Shown here: piece by piece, positions 22,951 through 34,164 of the stretch
Position numbering within the stretch: the stretch's first letter is position 1
Layout of the letters: every line of letters starts with the position of its first letter
Assembly: GCA_028641055.1 (NCBI GenBank)
Contig: CM054060.1
Coordinates: 165,692,416 to 165,756,415, forward strand
DNA from: Alopecurus myosuroides
Taxonomy: Eukaryota > Streptophyta > Magnoliopsida > Poales > Poaceae
DNA length: 64,000 nt
Direction of reading: 5' to 3'
Made by a program: the position numbers and the translations under genes
Notes under the pieces: model-generated
Databases searched by the model: none
Seen by the model: only the letters and a program-made list of their open reading frames with translations
Told to the model about the DNA's origin: nothing

Positions 22951-24368
22951 GTGCGAATGCTTGTGACAGAAGGGGGCAGCGGGGAAGGTTAAGGTGTTGT
23001 TTCAAGTTAACTGAATTTTGCACGTACGTTTTCTGAATTGAACATCGACGGAAGGAAAGAAAACTGCCGCCGGCGGACAGCGATCGTTGCGTGCTCGCCG
23101 TGGCTCGCCGTGCATGCGTGCTGTGGGTTCGCGGACGGAAGGGAGAGGAGGAGAGACGAGAGGGAGAGGGGGAGGTCACCTCGAGGGGCGGAGGAGAGGC
23201 AGGCGTACGTCGCAGAGGTGGACGGCGGCCGGCGACAAGATGCAGATGGCGGCGGCGCATCGGGCCGTCCCCGCCCGTGCCGTGGTGACGAGGAGGAAGA
23301 GGGCGGCCGGGGGAATCCATTCCCGGCCCCAACCATCGAGGAGGAGGGCCTCCCGACGACGATCGCCGGAGGGAAAGGTGGAGACTTCAGGTTCTGCAGG
23401 TTCAGAGAAATTACAGCGAGGTGGAGCAGACGCAGGGCAGAGGGAGAGGGAGTGAAAATGGAGGCGGGGAGAAGAGATGGAGGGAAGGAGAAAAATTTGG
23501 GCAGTAGGGTTCGTGGTCGAGAGCTTTAAGGGGGGGGAAGGGCAGCTGTTGTCCGTCTGTTCTCTGCAGGTGTCGACGTGTTCCCCTCCGATGACTGCCG
23601 TACGAAGAAGAAGGATTAAGCGGGCCTAGGTGGTGGTGGGCTGGGGTGAGAGGGGGAAAAGGGCTGGTTTGGGGGGGCTGGGCCTGCTGCCCCTCTCTCT
23701 CTCTCTTTGCTTCCCTTTTTATTCTTTTTGTTCTATTTTTTTTTTGCTGAATTGAAATAGAGAAGAAAATAGAAAGGGTTTTGGGGTAGAAAAATTTAGG
23801 GAAAAATTATATTACTTATTTATGTAATAGCAACAAATTGCAAGTTTTTGTTTTACAAAAAGTTCAAAATAAAAATGTTGTTTGTAATTTAATTCAAATT
23901 TGAATGAATTTGATTATTAAGTGATTTATTGAAAACAATATTTAAATGTTTTGAACCTTAAAGTTTAATTGAAACAAAAGTATTAGCATTGTTTTGGTAA
24001 TCTTCATAATTTCAAATTGGGTGCTGTTTGTAAATTGTGATTTGAATTTTGAATGCAATTTGTATTAAGTGAAGTATTGAAAACAAAATTCAAATAGGGT
24101 GAACCTTAGAGTTTTAATTGAAACAAAAAAGGATTAGAATTTGGTTTGTAATTCTCATAAATTCAACATGGTTGCTGTCTGGAAGAAATTGTAATTGAAT
24201 TTGAAAAGAGTTTGATATTAAATGAATTTTTGATAGAAACAACCAACAGTTTTGAAATCACAACTTTAATGGAAACAATTGATTGTTTTGATTTTAAATA
24301 TCATTTTGGAAATTGTAACATCACAAGTATGAAACAAAATGTTTGAATTTTGGTTTGAAATTCAAATA

Positions 24369-24432
24369 GAAAACAAAGGAAAACAAAGGAAAACAGAGGA
24401 AAACAAATGGAAAACAAGCAAAACAAATGCAA
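24369..24432 (+). repeat. 10-bp tandem repeat, GGAAAACAAA type
   Basis: About six imperfect copies close to the LTR end (minus-strand LTR start). Confidence 0.75.
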
Positions 24433-24514
24433 TGAACATGATGCCATGATGCAAAACATAAAATAACAGAGAGCAAACATTCTAATGGCTATTTTTCATA
24501 CTTGGGATGTTACA

Positions 24515-25528
24515 CATTCCTATGATAGTTTGTGACTTGGATACTCTCTTATATATTTGTGTTCCCTTTGTTACCTTTGTTACATGGTTAATCTCATTTG
24601 TGCAACACCCGTGCATCTATCCCTATGACTATGGTGTTTTTAGCACTCCTACTCAATCCATTTACATTCGTTGTTACTATTGCTACTACTGTTTTACTGC
24701 TACTTTTACTATTAAACCACTACTAACATTATATCAGAGTTACTAGTAATAAATTGTGTGAAGCAAGATGCTTTTCAGGTGCAGCTGAATTGACAACTGA
24801 GTTGTTAAGGCTTACAAATATTCTTTGGCTCCCCTTGTACCGAATAAATAAATTGGACTATATTTACCCTCGAAGACTGTTGCGATCCCCTATATTTGTG
24901 GTTCATCAATTACGTATTGTTCTTATTGCATTTTTCTGTTTCACGCAAGTAATCACTTAGATTTGATGGATTTCGGTCTGAAGGTCAACTTTCAGAAATT
25001 GATGTTGTCGGATGGCGGTCTATTTACCTTGATGGAATGCCTACAATATTAGAACCCGTGAACTATATTTTGTCATAATAGTATTGTCATACGCTCATGA
25101 TTTGTCATTTCCCTAGTTGTAGTTTGTTGACTCAACATGTTTATTGTTCTTAGGGGAGACACCACTAGTGAAACTATGGACCCTGGTCCTATTTTTCTCA
25201 TTGATTACAACCTTGTTTACTTGCTTTCATCATTATTTTCTTTCTTTTCTATTTTCATTTAATATTCCCCAACCATTCGATACAATTAATTTTCTAGTTT
25301 TTAGCAAGACGGGAAGATTTAGAACCTTCTCGGAAAGTTGGGAGCAAGAGATGGTTTTTGTGTGTGTGTGCAGATCCGCGTTTGTTGAAGCGCCAGACAA
25401 CAAGCAACCTACTGAGGGACTTCGAAGTCCTACTGGACTGATCACCCTGATTCCTTAACTGGAGAAATTTCCGATGTCTACATCATACCTTCCTCTTGGG
25501 GTTTCCCAATGGATGTGTGATTTCATCA
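24515..25528 (+). repeat. Gypsy LTR fragment, right part
   Basis: Continues the LTR interrupted by the solo LTR. It contains the CACCACTAGTGAAACTATGG block near 25160 and the ATACCTTCCTCTTGGGG motif near 25485, and ends near ATTTCATCA at 25528. The expected primer site after it is unrecognisable or decayed. Collinear with 32450-33019. Confidence 0.65.
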
Positions 25529-25971
25529 ACAAGCAACATTGTGCCAATGGTGGTGCCCTACGTCATGCAATACTTTTACTATTAGGGAAAATTCTATTAT
25601 ATGGTACAATGTGTTTTTATCTTGCTTAGATCTTAACCGAGTGGTTCCTCTCATCTGACTTTATATAGATAATCGGACGTGGGATTACAGGATGAATCCT
25701 ATCTGTCTACGGTAGGGAAATCTAGCTATGAAGACTCTTTGTATCCGCCTTGTAGTCCAATCGAGATGCTCCATTGGGTCGCCATCCAGAGACCTCTATG
25801 GATCTTCCATCATGTGCTTTGGCCTACTTGGTTGCCCTATGAAGCCCCCTGGCAGACCGGCTTTCCCATATGCCGGAGAGACACCCATTAGACATATCCA
25901 CGACAATATGCGGAGATCCCTTATGGAAGACTTTAGACTAGGTGTTACGTATTTTTTTGTTTGTTTTAGTC
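25529..25971. other. Unclassified sequence, no gene seen
   Basis: The frames 25679-25891 and 25728-26042 overlap in different phases and show no recognisable protein features. Probably decayed repeat. Confidence 0.4.
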
Positions 25972-26560
25972 ATTTTTTAGATAAAGGGAATATATTAATA
26001 CCGGGAAGATATCAGTTACATCCAGCCTTTGCAACAACATAATGGATAGAGAAAGTCTAGAAGAAATAGAACCAACAATGGTGATGGCACTCCGACTCCA
26101 AAAAAGATTCTCCAAAACGGCGACTCCAAAAATGGTGACGGTGCACACAAACACCGTCATCGTCCGGTTTAATCATCATGGATAAATTCTGGGTTTTCAC
26201 CCCGGAGAAGGTCCAGTCCTCACACAATGTCTTGAACAATTAAATGACTAGGTAGCCATGATTGTGGGGTACAACCACTAAAGGTCGGACCCAGGATCTC
26301 CACCCCTAAAGCTGAGACACGAAACTGAAAAAGCACCACCAAAAATGAAGTATGCAAGGGGGCCGCCCCACTTGTCGAGAAGACCGCTACAAAATTCTGA
26401 TTGTACGATACACATATTATTTCCAACCATTATTCTTCGAGATCTTATCGACTCAACACGATCATTCAAGATGGAACATCCCAAGCCTATCCAGAGTTCA
26501 CCAGCAATGTGTGATCTCATCTCCGTACCTTCCAAACACACGTTGGTACAACCTTCTATT
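25972..26560 (-). mobile_element. 3' end of a non-LTR retrotransposon-like repeat
   Basis: On the minus strand the sequence ends TATTCCCTTTATCTAAAAAA (about 25976-25995), a tail style common to cereal LINE/SINE-like repeats. The upstream part (to about 26560) looks like an untranslated 3' region with a CACCCCGGTGAAAACCC-type block. The 5' limit is uncertain and no reverse transcriptase is visible. Confidence 0.4.
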
Positions 26561-27149
26561 CCACGCTACAGTTTTTTTTAACTCCCTGCATAGTCCGCTA
26601 AAATCACTATGCAGATAATGAGGCATGTCCATACATGCGAGGATCTGGAAAACGACTCACTGGGCAGCAAAATCGATGTAGTCGTAGAAGAGTTTTGAAC
26701 AATCATAGATCTACACAACTAGGCCTAGTTGCAAGGATGCCGCCAAGTCTTTCCTCCCGAGGATCACACGTGTAATCCCTGTTATGGTGTGCACGCGTAC
26801 GCTCGTGTCAACCCATCAGCGCTCCGCCGTCCAGGACTCGGCACCGACGAAGAGAGACATCCTTCCGGTGTTGCTAGTTGGTAGCTCTAATCAACTGTGA
26901 TTAGACTAGAAGTACTCAACACATGAGAGAGAAAATAATTCGAGCTATATCTAATTTGCAGAGTATAACTCAAAAATCGATTAGAAGAGGCTCTAATCCA
27001 ACTAGATATGTTTCTAATTAGAGGCTCTAATTTTAGATGCCCTCTAATTAGATCTCTAATTCTATGAGAGAGAGAGAAGGACAAAAGGCTCAATTGGTAT
27101 GTTCTCCAAAGAGGAGGTTGGTGTCTACGCACACTTCTATTCGTGTAGA
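26561..27149. other. Unclassified sequence with TCTAAT-rich part
   Basis: 26880-27070 repeats CTCTAAT/TCTAATTAGA in an irregular way, suggesting a decayed short tandem repeat. No gene seen. Confidence 0.35.
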
Positions 27150-28532
27150 CAGTGTTGGGTCTCCAAGTGCAGAGGTTTGTAGAACAACAACAAGTTTCCC
27201 TTAAGTGAATTACCCAATGTTTATCGAACTCAGGGAGGTAGAGGTCAAAGGTATCCCTCTCAAGCAACCCTGCAATTACGATACAAGAAGTCTCTTGTGT
27301 CCCCAACACACCCAATACAATTGTCAGTTGTATAGGTGCACTAGTTTGATGAAGAGAGAGTGACATACAGGTAATACGGATGATTATAAGTTATAATAGC
27401 AATCTGAAATAAAAATGGCAGCAAGCAAACATGTAGCAGAACAGGTTGTAAACGGTGTTTCAATGCTTATAAACGAGGCCTAGGGATCCTACTTTCACTA
27501 GTGGACACTCTCAATGATGATAAAATAATTGAATGCACAAATATCTCTCTTCACTATGATACTCCGAACCACTCTTCGGTCGAATAACAAACACCAATTC
27601 ATTGCATAGGGCTGTAACAACACTCCTCAAAGTCGCATTCCCATGTCTAGTTAACCCCACTCTGTCACTATGAGTGCCCTAGAAGATACTAGACAAACAC
27701 CACAATTTCATAGGGTCATCCAACATAAGATATAAATATCATGCTAAACCACACGGTGCACACACTGTCACCTTTACACCGTGATCAAAGTGTTTACGAA
27801 GATCTCATAACAAAACCACTTGAGTAGCATAACAGATGAAGAGTACATCTGCATATTCAACTAGATTACAAAGCTCGCGATCACATAAAGATCACACCAT
27901 GGGAAAGAGAGATGAAACACATAGCTACCGGTAGAGCCCTCAACCCCGGGGAGAACTACTCCCTCCTCATCATAGGAGACATCGACGGCGATGAACATGG
28001 CGGTGGAGTCGATGGAGATGGCTCCGGGGGCACTTCCCCGTCCGGCAGGGTGCCAGAACAAAGATTTTTGTCCCCCAAAACTTGTCTGCAGCAACGATGG
28101 AGCTACGGAACTTTTCGTGGAAAAAGGCAGATTGATCTAGGCTTTACGCATCGGGGGGGCATATATAGGAGAAAGGGCGATGCCGGGGGGTGGCCAGGGG
28201 GCCCACACCACCTGGTGGCGCGGCCAGGGGGACCCGCGCCACCCTATGGTGTGGCCACCCTGTGGCCCCCCTCAGGGTCTGTTCGGGACTTCCTTGACCC
28301 TCCGGGACTTCTAAGACTTCTCAATTTTGAATCTTCCAATCCGAGAATATTTCCAGAACAACTTTTATGAAACTAAAAACAACAGAAAACAGGAATTGGC
28401 TCTGTGGCATCTTGTCAATAGGTTAGTCCCAGGAAATCGATAAAAATGACATAAAGTGTATAGCAAACATGTGGGAAACAACATGAAAACAACATGGAAC
28501 ATCAGAAATTAAGGATACGTTTATGATGTATC
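27150..28532 (-). repeat. Sabrina/Fatima-type Gypsy LTR
   Basis: On the minus strand it starts TGATACATCATAAACGTATCC at 28532. The last 200 bp on the plus strand (AACATGGAACATCAGAAATT, CAATAGGTTAGTCCCAGGAA) match 17730-17880. The left end is near 27150, at the GTTGGGTCTCCAAGTGCAGAGG block that usually closes these LTRs. No primer site was found to the left, so it is a solo or truncated LTR. Confidence 0.7.
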
Positions 28533-29165
28533 AGAGGCGGTGGGATTATATAGGTGGATCTAGGAGGGCACCTGCCAAAAGAGGGGGGGTCAGTTTCCCC
28601 CTCCTCTTGCTTGGCCGCACCACCCTCCTAGGGGAGTTCAGACTAGACTCCCTTATGGAGTCCAATCCCTCCACCTATTTTTTCCCTTTTCTTTTTCACT
28701 CTCATTTATTTATCCAATAAATTCAGGAAAAATACTTATGGAAACCTTGTGCACTTTGTGAGACCATGGGCCCCACCTGGCATTCCCTAAAATTAGGTTT
28801 TTCCCATTGGGGGAATCAGCATCCCTCCGTCACTGCTTCCATATAAGTAAAGTCCCCTGGAACTTTTCCGAAACCCCGTTACCCATATAGATAAAATAAT
28901 CTATATTGCCTAACGATGTTAGAAACTCATTTCATGCCCTCTCTCTCTAGCTTCTCATAGAAATTATACCAAACGCCGACATAATTTCGCTCTTATAGTA
29001 ACTTCCCCGAAACCACTCCGATTGACACAAGACTTATTTTTGTGATATCTTAACAAAATTAAACATTCATAACACCAATTGCAAAATATTATTTATCTCA
29101 ATAAAAGGTTTGCACTTTTTGATTTGATCAAAGGAAGATTTTTCAAAAAAATCATACGGCTATTT
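28533..29165. other. Unclassified LTR-like sequence, no gene
   Basis: GC-poor sequence with a promoter-like GATTATATAGG near 28545. It may be part of a further LTR in minus orientation. No coding potential is supported. Confidence 0.3.
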
Positions 29166-31415
29166 TGTTTTGAAAGATTTCTGCCAATATTTGCATTTGC
29201 CTCTTAATCTTTTTCTTTTGAGATTCTTTCATGGGGAAGGGCCTTAAAATAAGTTGTAACAGTAGCTAATATTTTAAATGGAGTGCTTGTCTTGTGTTGA
29301 AACTGGACCAAGTGGATTTATTATTTTGATTACACTAATGTTGCTAATGAAGATTGTGAGAAGTTTTATGTGGAGAAAGTTTTCAAGTGTAGGGAGAGAA
29401 GAATGATATGATGAGATTAAGGATGGACAAAAGATCAATCTTGGGGATGCCCATGTCACCCCAAGACATATCCAAGAAGTACAAGCGTCAAAGCTTGGGG
29501 ATTCCCAAGGCATCCTCTTCTTCATCAACAAAAATATCAGGTTTCTTACAAAACACTATATTTTTATTGCTTCACATGATATGTGTTATTCTTGGAGCGT
29601 CATTTTATTTTTCTTTCAGTTTTGTTTTATTTTCTTTTATGTAGTTTATGGGTGGATCCTAGCAGTTTATTTCGGAGAAAGACACACTCCATTTTGATTA
29701 CCTAGAACACTCTATTTTTCACTCTTATTGTTATGTGAGTGTTTAGTTTTTGCTAGTACTGCATTCAGCTCTTGTTTTTAACTCGAATTTTTTCCAGAGC
29801 TTGTTGGTTTGCCTCATTTATATATGATTAGCTCTCTGTTCTTTGATGTTTATTTTCTTTGAGAGTTGTTTCAAATAAGTTGATTGGTGTTGGAGAAGAG
29901 TAAAATGTTTCATGCTTATAGTGGTGCAATAGGAAGCTTGAATTGACTGTGGCATAGGCTTTGGCATGTCATGTTAGATGTTATTTTAATTGTGTGCTTA
30001 GTAGTAATTGATGTATCATGACTAGTCTCAAATAGATGAGAGTGCTTAATGTGTCATTGAAATTAAATCATGTGTTGTTCCCTCATATTGAAGCATGGTA
30101 TTGTGATATTTCTCTTTTGAATGATTTATCCAATTGACTTAGCCCATGATCACACCATGTTATGACTATAAAAAATCACCCATAGCCTTGATGATCATTT
30201 AGTTTTTGAATTTTAATATCACTTCATGCTTAAATTAATGATGGTTTGTCACTATGCATGGTTATGGCTGTTATTGCTCTCTTAGTTGGTCGCTCCTAGT
30301 CTTTTGCTAGCCTTCACCTGTACTGAGTATGAGCTCTACTCGTGCATCCAACTCCCAAAAATCAAAGTTTGCCAAATGTGTCCACCATATCTACCTATAT
30401 GTGGTATTTCACCGCCACTCCAATTAAATTTCTAGTGTGCTACCTTTAAAACCTTCAAAATTATTAACCTGTTTTGTGTTCCTGTTTTAGCTCATGAGGA
30501 AGTAGTTTAAAGTTTACCATGGTTTATGTCAAGCAAAGTTCTTCTCCTTTATTTCACCCGATGAGTATGGAATCTGTGCTCATCTAAATCGCAGAGAGAT
30601 GGTGCCAAATAATATGAACTCAAATAATAAAAAGGGACTTCCCATGCTTTAATAAATGCTGGTGGGCACCCGCGGCTAGCTTTGGTTTGTGAAAGTAAAG
30701 GTAGGGGGAAATACCAACCAAAAGAAAAAAATGCTAGTGAAAACCACTCTCAAAAGTCTAAACACTTTGCTTGACATGGATTATGATAAGTTTTTCATTA
30801 CCATTCATTGACATAGACATACACCTCTCTCAAAATCATTTTACATACCTATATTTTATTAAATAAAAAGCTCTAGCACATGAGTAATCCCTGCTTCCGT
30901 CCTCTAAGGGTCTTTCTTTTACTTTTATGTTGAGTCTTCATCTTCTTACTTTATTCACCATCTAGGAGATCATAGTTGTCATTCTGATTATAATGTGCAT
31001 AGTCCCAAAATTTCTAATTGATTCATGATTATGGTATTGATTGTTGTCAAATTATTTGTATCTAGTCACCATTTAAACTTTGAAGGTGTCCTGACATTTA
31101 TGTTTTGCTACCACAGGAAGGACAAGTTGGATACCACTTTATTATGTTTTCTGTATGATTGAAACAAACGTATCACTTTCAATGCATTATTATTCATTGT
31201 CTTTTATTTGTGTTACTTTTCTTGTGCAACATAGTTGCTAAGTTTACATTAGTACAAATAATATTTATCATGCCTTTGTTAAAGTACTTTAATCTCAGCT
31301 TGCAATGCTTTTATATAAAGTTGATCAAGATTTGTGTTGGCTTCATGTCACCTCAAAAATTATTTTATTAGCACTAACCTACTCGAGGACGAGCAGGATT
31401 TACACCGGGGGATGC
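29166..31415 (+). mobile_element. 3' internal region of a Sabrina-like element
   Basis: AT-rich non-coding region with the CTTGGGGATGCCCATGTCACC and AAGCTTGGGGATTCCC motifs (about 29430-29510) typical of the 3' internal part of these elements. It ends with ACTCGAGGACGAGCAGG and the purine-rich CACCGGGGGATGC before the LTR. The 5' half of the element is absent. Several short frames (29408-29644, 31159-31371) are not supported as genes. Confidence 0.7.
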
Positions 31416-33019
31416 TGATATGCTGCAAACATATCTATAATTTTTTATGCTCCATGATTGTTTTCTAGTCAACACCTTTTGGTTTCCACATGTTTTCTAT
31501 CATTTTCCTTCGTTTTCCGGATGTTTTTATAGACTAACCTATTAACAAGATGTCCCAAGCCAGTTGATGTTTTTCTATTTCAGAAAAGTTCTTAAGAAAA
31601 TATTCTCGGAAAGGCCTAAAAATCCACGGAGATCATTTTTTACCCGGAACGGAGACGAAGTCCAAAGAAGAGCCGGAGGGAGGGCCAGGGGGCCCTAGGG
31701 GGGGGGGTGCCAGACGCGTCCCCACCCTAGGCCGCGCCTAGTGGGCCCCTGGCGCCCCTGGCCACCGCCTTTTCGCCCATAAATTGCCCTTAACCCTAAA
31801 AACATCAGGGACAAAGTTATTTTCCACGAAACATACTGAGAGGCTCCATCACCTTGAAGTCAAATCTAGGGCTTCTGCAGCCCTGTTCCGGCACCCTGCT
31901 GGAGAGAGGAATCATCATCAGAGGCCTCTACATCGCCATGATCGCCTCCAGACAAATGTGTGAGTAGTTCATCTCAGGACTACGGGCCCATAATAGTTGC
32001 TAGATGGTTTTTCTATCCCTAATGTCCCGTGTTTAGAGTCTCGTGAGCTGCCTCACATGATCGAGACCACCGTTATGTAGTTGTTCACGTTGTGTTTGTT
32101 GGGATTCGATGAACCATGAGATTATGATTAGTTCATGTCAATTTGAGATGCTTCGCTTATATTCGTAGAGAGTTTTAATCTTGTCTTGCAATGCTCTCAT
32201 GTGTTTATGATTACCTTGGCCACGTAGTGGTTTTGACCTACAGGAGAGGGCTTATATGCTAGATGGTAGGTTCATGCCTCCCTTACATATGTGCTCGAGT
32301 GACAGAAAGGTGACAGACGGGGGATGTGTTGTTGCTACTAGGGAGAAAACAACGGCGCTCTTGTCTATGGACGAGGACCACTGATTATATTATGTACTTG
32401 TTCTGAATGCATTTGTCTGTTGCACACAAAGCAATCACTTCGTTGTTGCAACTTAATACGAGAGAGATTTACTGGATAGCTTTCTTGAGGTGTACTTTTA
32501 GATATGGATGCATGCTGGATAGCGATCCATATGCCTTGACGTAATTCCTACAATGTTAGAACCCGTGAACTATATCTCGTCATAATAGTATTGTTATACG
32601 TTCATGATTTGTCAATTGCCCAGCTCTAATTTGTTCACTTAGCATGTTTGTTTTCTCTGGAAAGACACCACTAGTGGACCTGTGGCCCCGATCCTATCTT
32701 CCTAATATTTGCAACCTTCTTTTAAGTACTTTCATAATTGTTTCCTTGCTGTTCCGTTCTTACGTTTATTACTTTTCAAGACTCTATACGTTTAATTCTC
32801 TCGTTTTTTGCAAGACCGTAAGATTGACAACCTTCCAGAAAGTTGGGGCAAGAGAGAGTTTGTGTTTGTGTGCAGGTTCCATGCCTGTTGACGGCCAGAC
32901 AACAAGCAACCCTCTCCAAGACTACGAAGTCCTACTGGTTCGATAAACCTTGATTCCGTAACTAGGGGAAATTTCCGCTAGACTACATCATACCTTAGCG
33001 TGTGATCACGTCAGCATCA
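31416..33019 (+). repeat. 3' LTR of the Sabrina-like element
   Basis: Starts TGATATGCTGCAAACATATC directly after the purine tract, ends near GTCAGCATCA at 33019, about 1.6 kb. It contains the CACCACTAGTGGACC block near 32670. Related to the LTR fragments at 2067-3128 and 24515-25528. Confidence 0.75.
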
Positions 33020-33348
33020 ACGACAAGGTGGGGTGAGGAGGCAATGGATGAGAGGCTTTTTGGTGGCGGTGTTGGATGCCTCTGACGAAGGGATGAATCC
33101 TGGACCTATCGGAGGTCTCGAGTCCCGGGAGGCGGATGCCACATGTCGTTTCATAGTGTTTCAGTCATTTGGCGTAGGTTTAATAATAACTGGTGGAGTT
33201 ACTGTCGCGAGGCATACGGTCGCAATATTTATTATTGCTCAACTTGTTTGGCATGGTACATGGCTTCGCATGGCATTTTGGATAATCAAAAATATATAGC
33301 AGTGTGCATCAACCGATGGGAGGCATTCCTCCTTTTTAGAAAAAAAAA
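33020..33348 (+). mobile_element. Truncated non-LTR retrotransposon tail (first)
   Basis: Ends GGCATTCCTCCTTTTTAG plus an A-run (about 33338-33348), the 3' tail style of cereal LINE/SINE repeats. The 5' limit is uncertain. Confidence 0.4.
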
Positions 33349-33425
33349 TTTCAAAGGAAGCGCATATGGACTCACATTGGAACGAGATAACAGTGAGCTT
33401 TGCCAGCATATATGGGCAATGTAGA

Positions 33426-33761
33426 AATGATATGGTTTTTAATGATAAGTATTGTTCTTTTATGCAGATTGTCTTTAAGACTACTACTATTCTCCGTACT
33501 TGGTACCACTGCAACGTGTGGAGTAGCGGGATCTTTTTATGGAGGTGTGTACCATATTGTAGGATACGATGAGGGACTTTCTATCCCGACATGGATGGCA
33601 GCATAATTTGTGTATTGGCCCTCCACTTTCATAGGCGTTTTACTATGATTTGTAATTTCACATTTTTTACTTTTTTTTCTTTTCGGCTGTGTGCATCTTA
33701 TTTATGCAGATGCTGTTGTAATACTTATTTTAAGTAATAAAATATCCATTTATCGAAAAAA
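33426..33761 (+). mobile_element. 5'-truncated LINE with 14-bp target duplication
   Basis: A 336-bp insertion bounded by two exact copies of ATGGGCAATGTAGA (33412-33425 and 33762-33775), ending AATATCCATTTATCG plus an A-run. The first codons encode RNDMVFNDK followed by an aliphatic/aromatic stretch, the pattern of the C-terminal end of plant LINE ORF2. The rest is 3' untranslated region. Strong 5' truncation is normal for LINE insertions. Confidence 0.75.
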
Positions 33762-33775
33762 ATGGGCAATGTAGA

Positions 33776-34164
33776 TTCTAGGTATAGTTTGCTAGCTTGT
33801 CGATGTATTCTAAGAGAGGATACACGGCGTTGCCGTAATTTTTAATCCCCAGATCGTGAGCATTCTTCTACATCCTTACTACAAACCATGCTACTGTTTT
33901 TATGACCCTGACTTGTCCTAATTCATAAGCTTAGACATCACCCAACTATGCATGAAAAATCGAGAAGCTGGAAGATTTTTGTAAATAACAGTTGTCACTG
34001 AAAATTGCTTACGAAACGGATGTTACATAGACAAGCTCCGTGCTATGGTTTGCCAGCCAACGTTTGTAGCCAAGATCACAGCTCACGGGCACGGAAATGC
34101 AAAAGCGCTATAGATGCATGGTTTCAATTAGTTTTCAACGGTATACAAAACCAAATTAATCTTC
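33776..34164. other. 3' flank of the GTE-like gene
   Basis: No repeat recognised and no ORF. It lies downstream of the stop of the minus-strand gene and probably includes its 3' UTR. Confidence 0.4.

Larger units (their letters stand above)
19762..24514 (-). mobile_element. 4.75-kb solo LTR, LARD-like family
   Basis: Plus-strand ends TGTCGCACCC...GGGATGTTACA; the LTR reads in the minus direction (TGTAACATCCC...GGGTGCGACA). An exact TSD CATTC is present at 19757-19761 and 24515-24519, and there is no internal region, so this is a solo LTR left by recombination. Its 3' 1.43 kb is the inverted counterpart of 1-1432. The GC-rich block about 22990-23600 gives long open frames on both strands (for example 23038-23529 and 22802-23332) that are compositional and not genes. 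The AT-rich flanks (21700-22760 and 23750-24480) hold nothing else I can name. Confidence 0.93.

Noticed and set aside
22802..23529. Long GC-rich open frames on both strands in the solo LTR
   Set aside because: Arg/Gly/Pro/Ser composition in several phases at once, typical of a GC-rich LTR promoter region; no domains.
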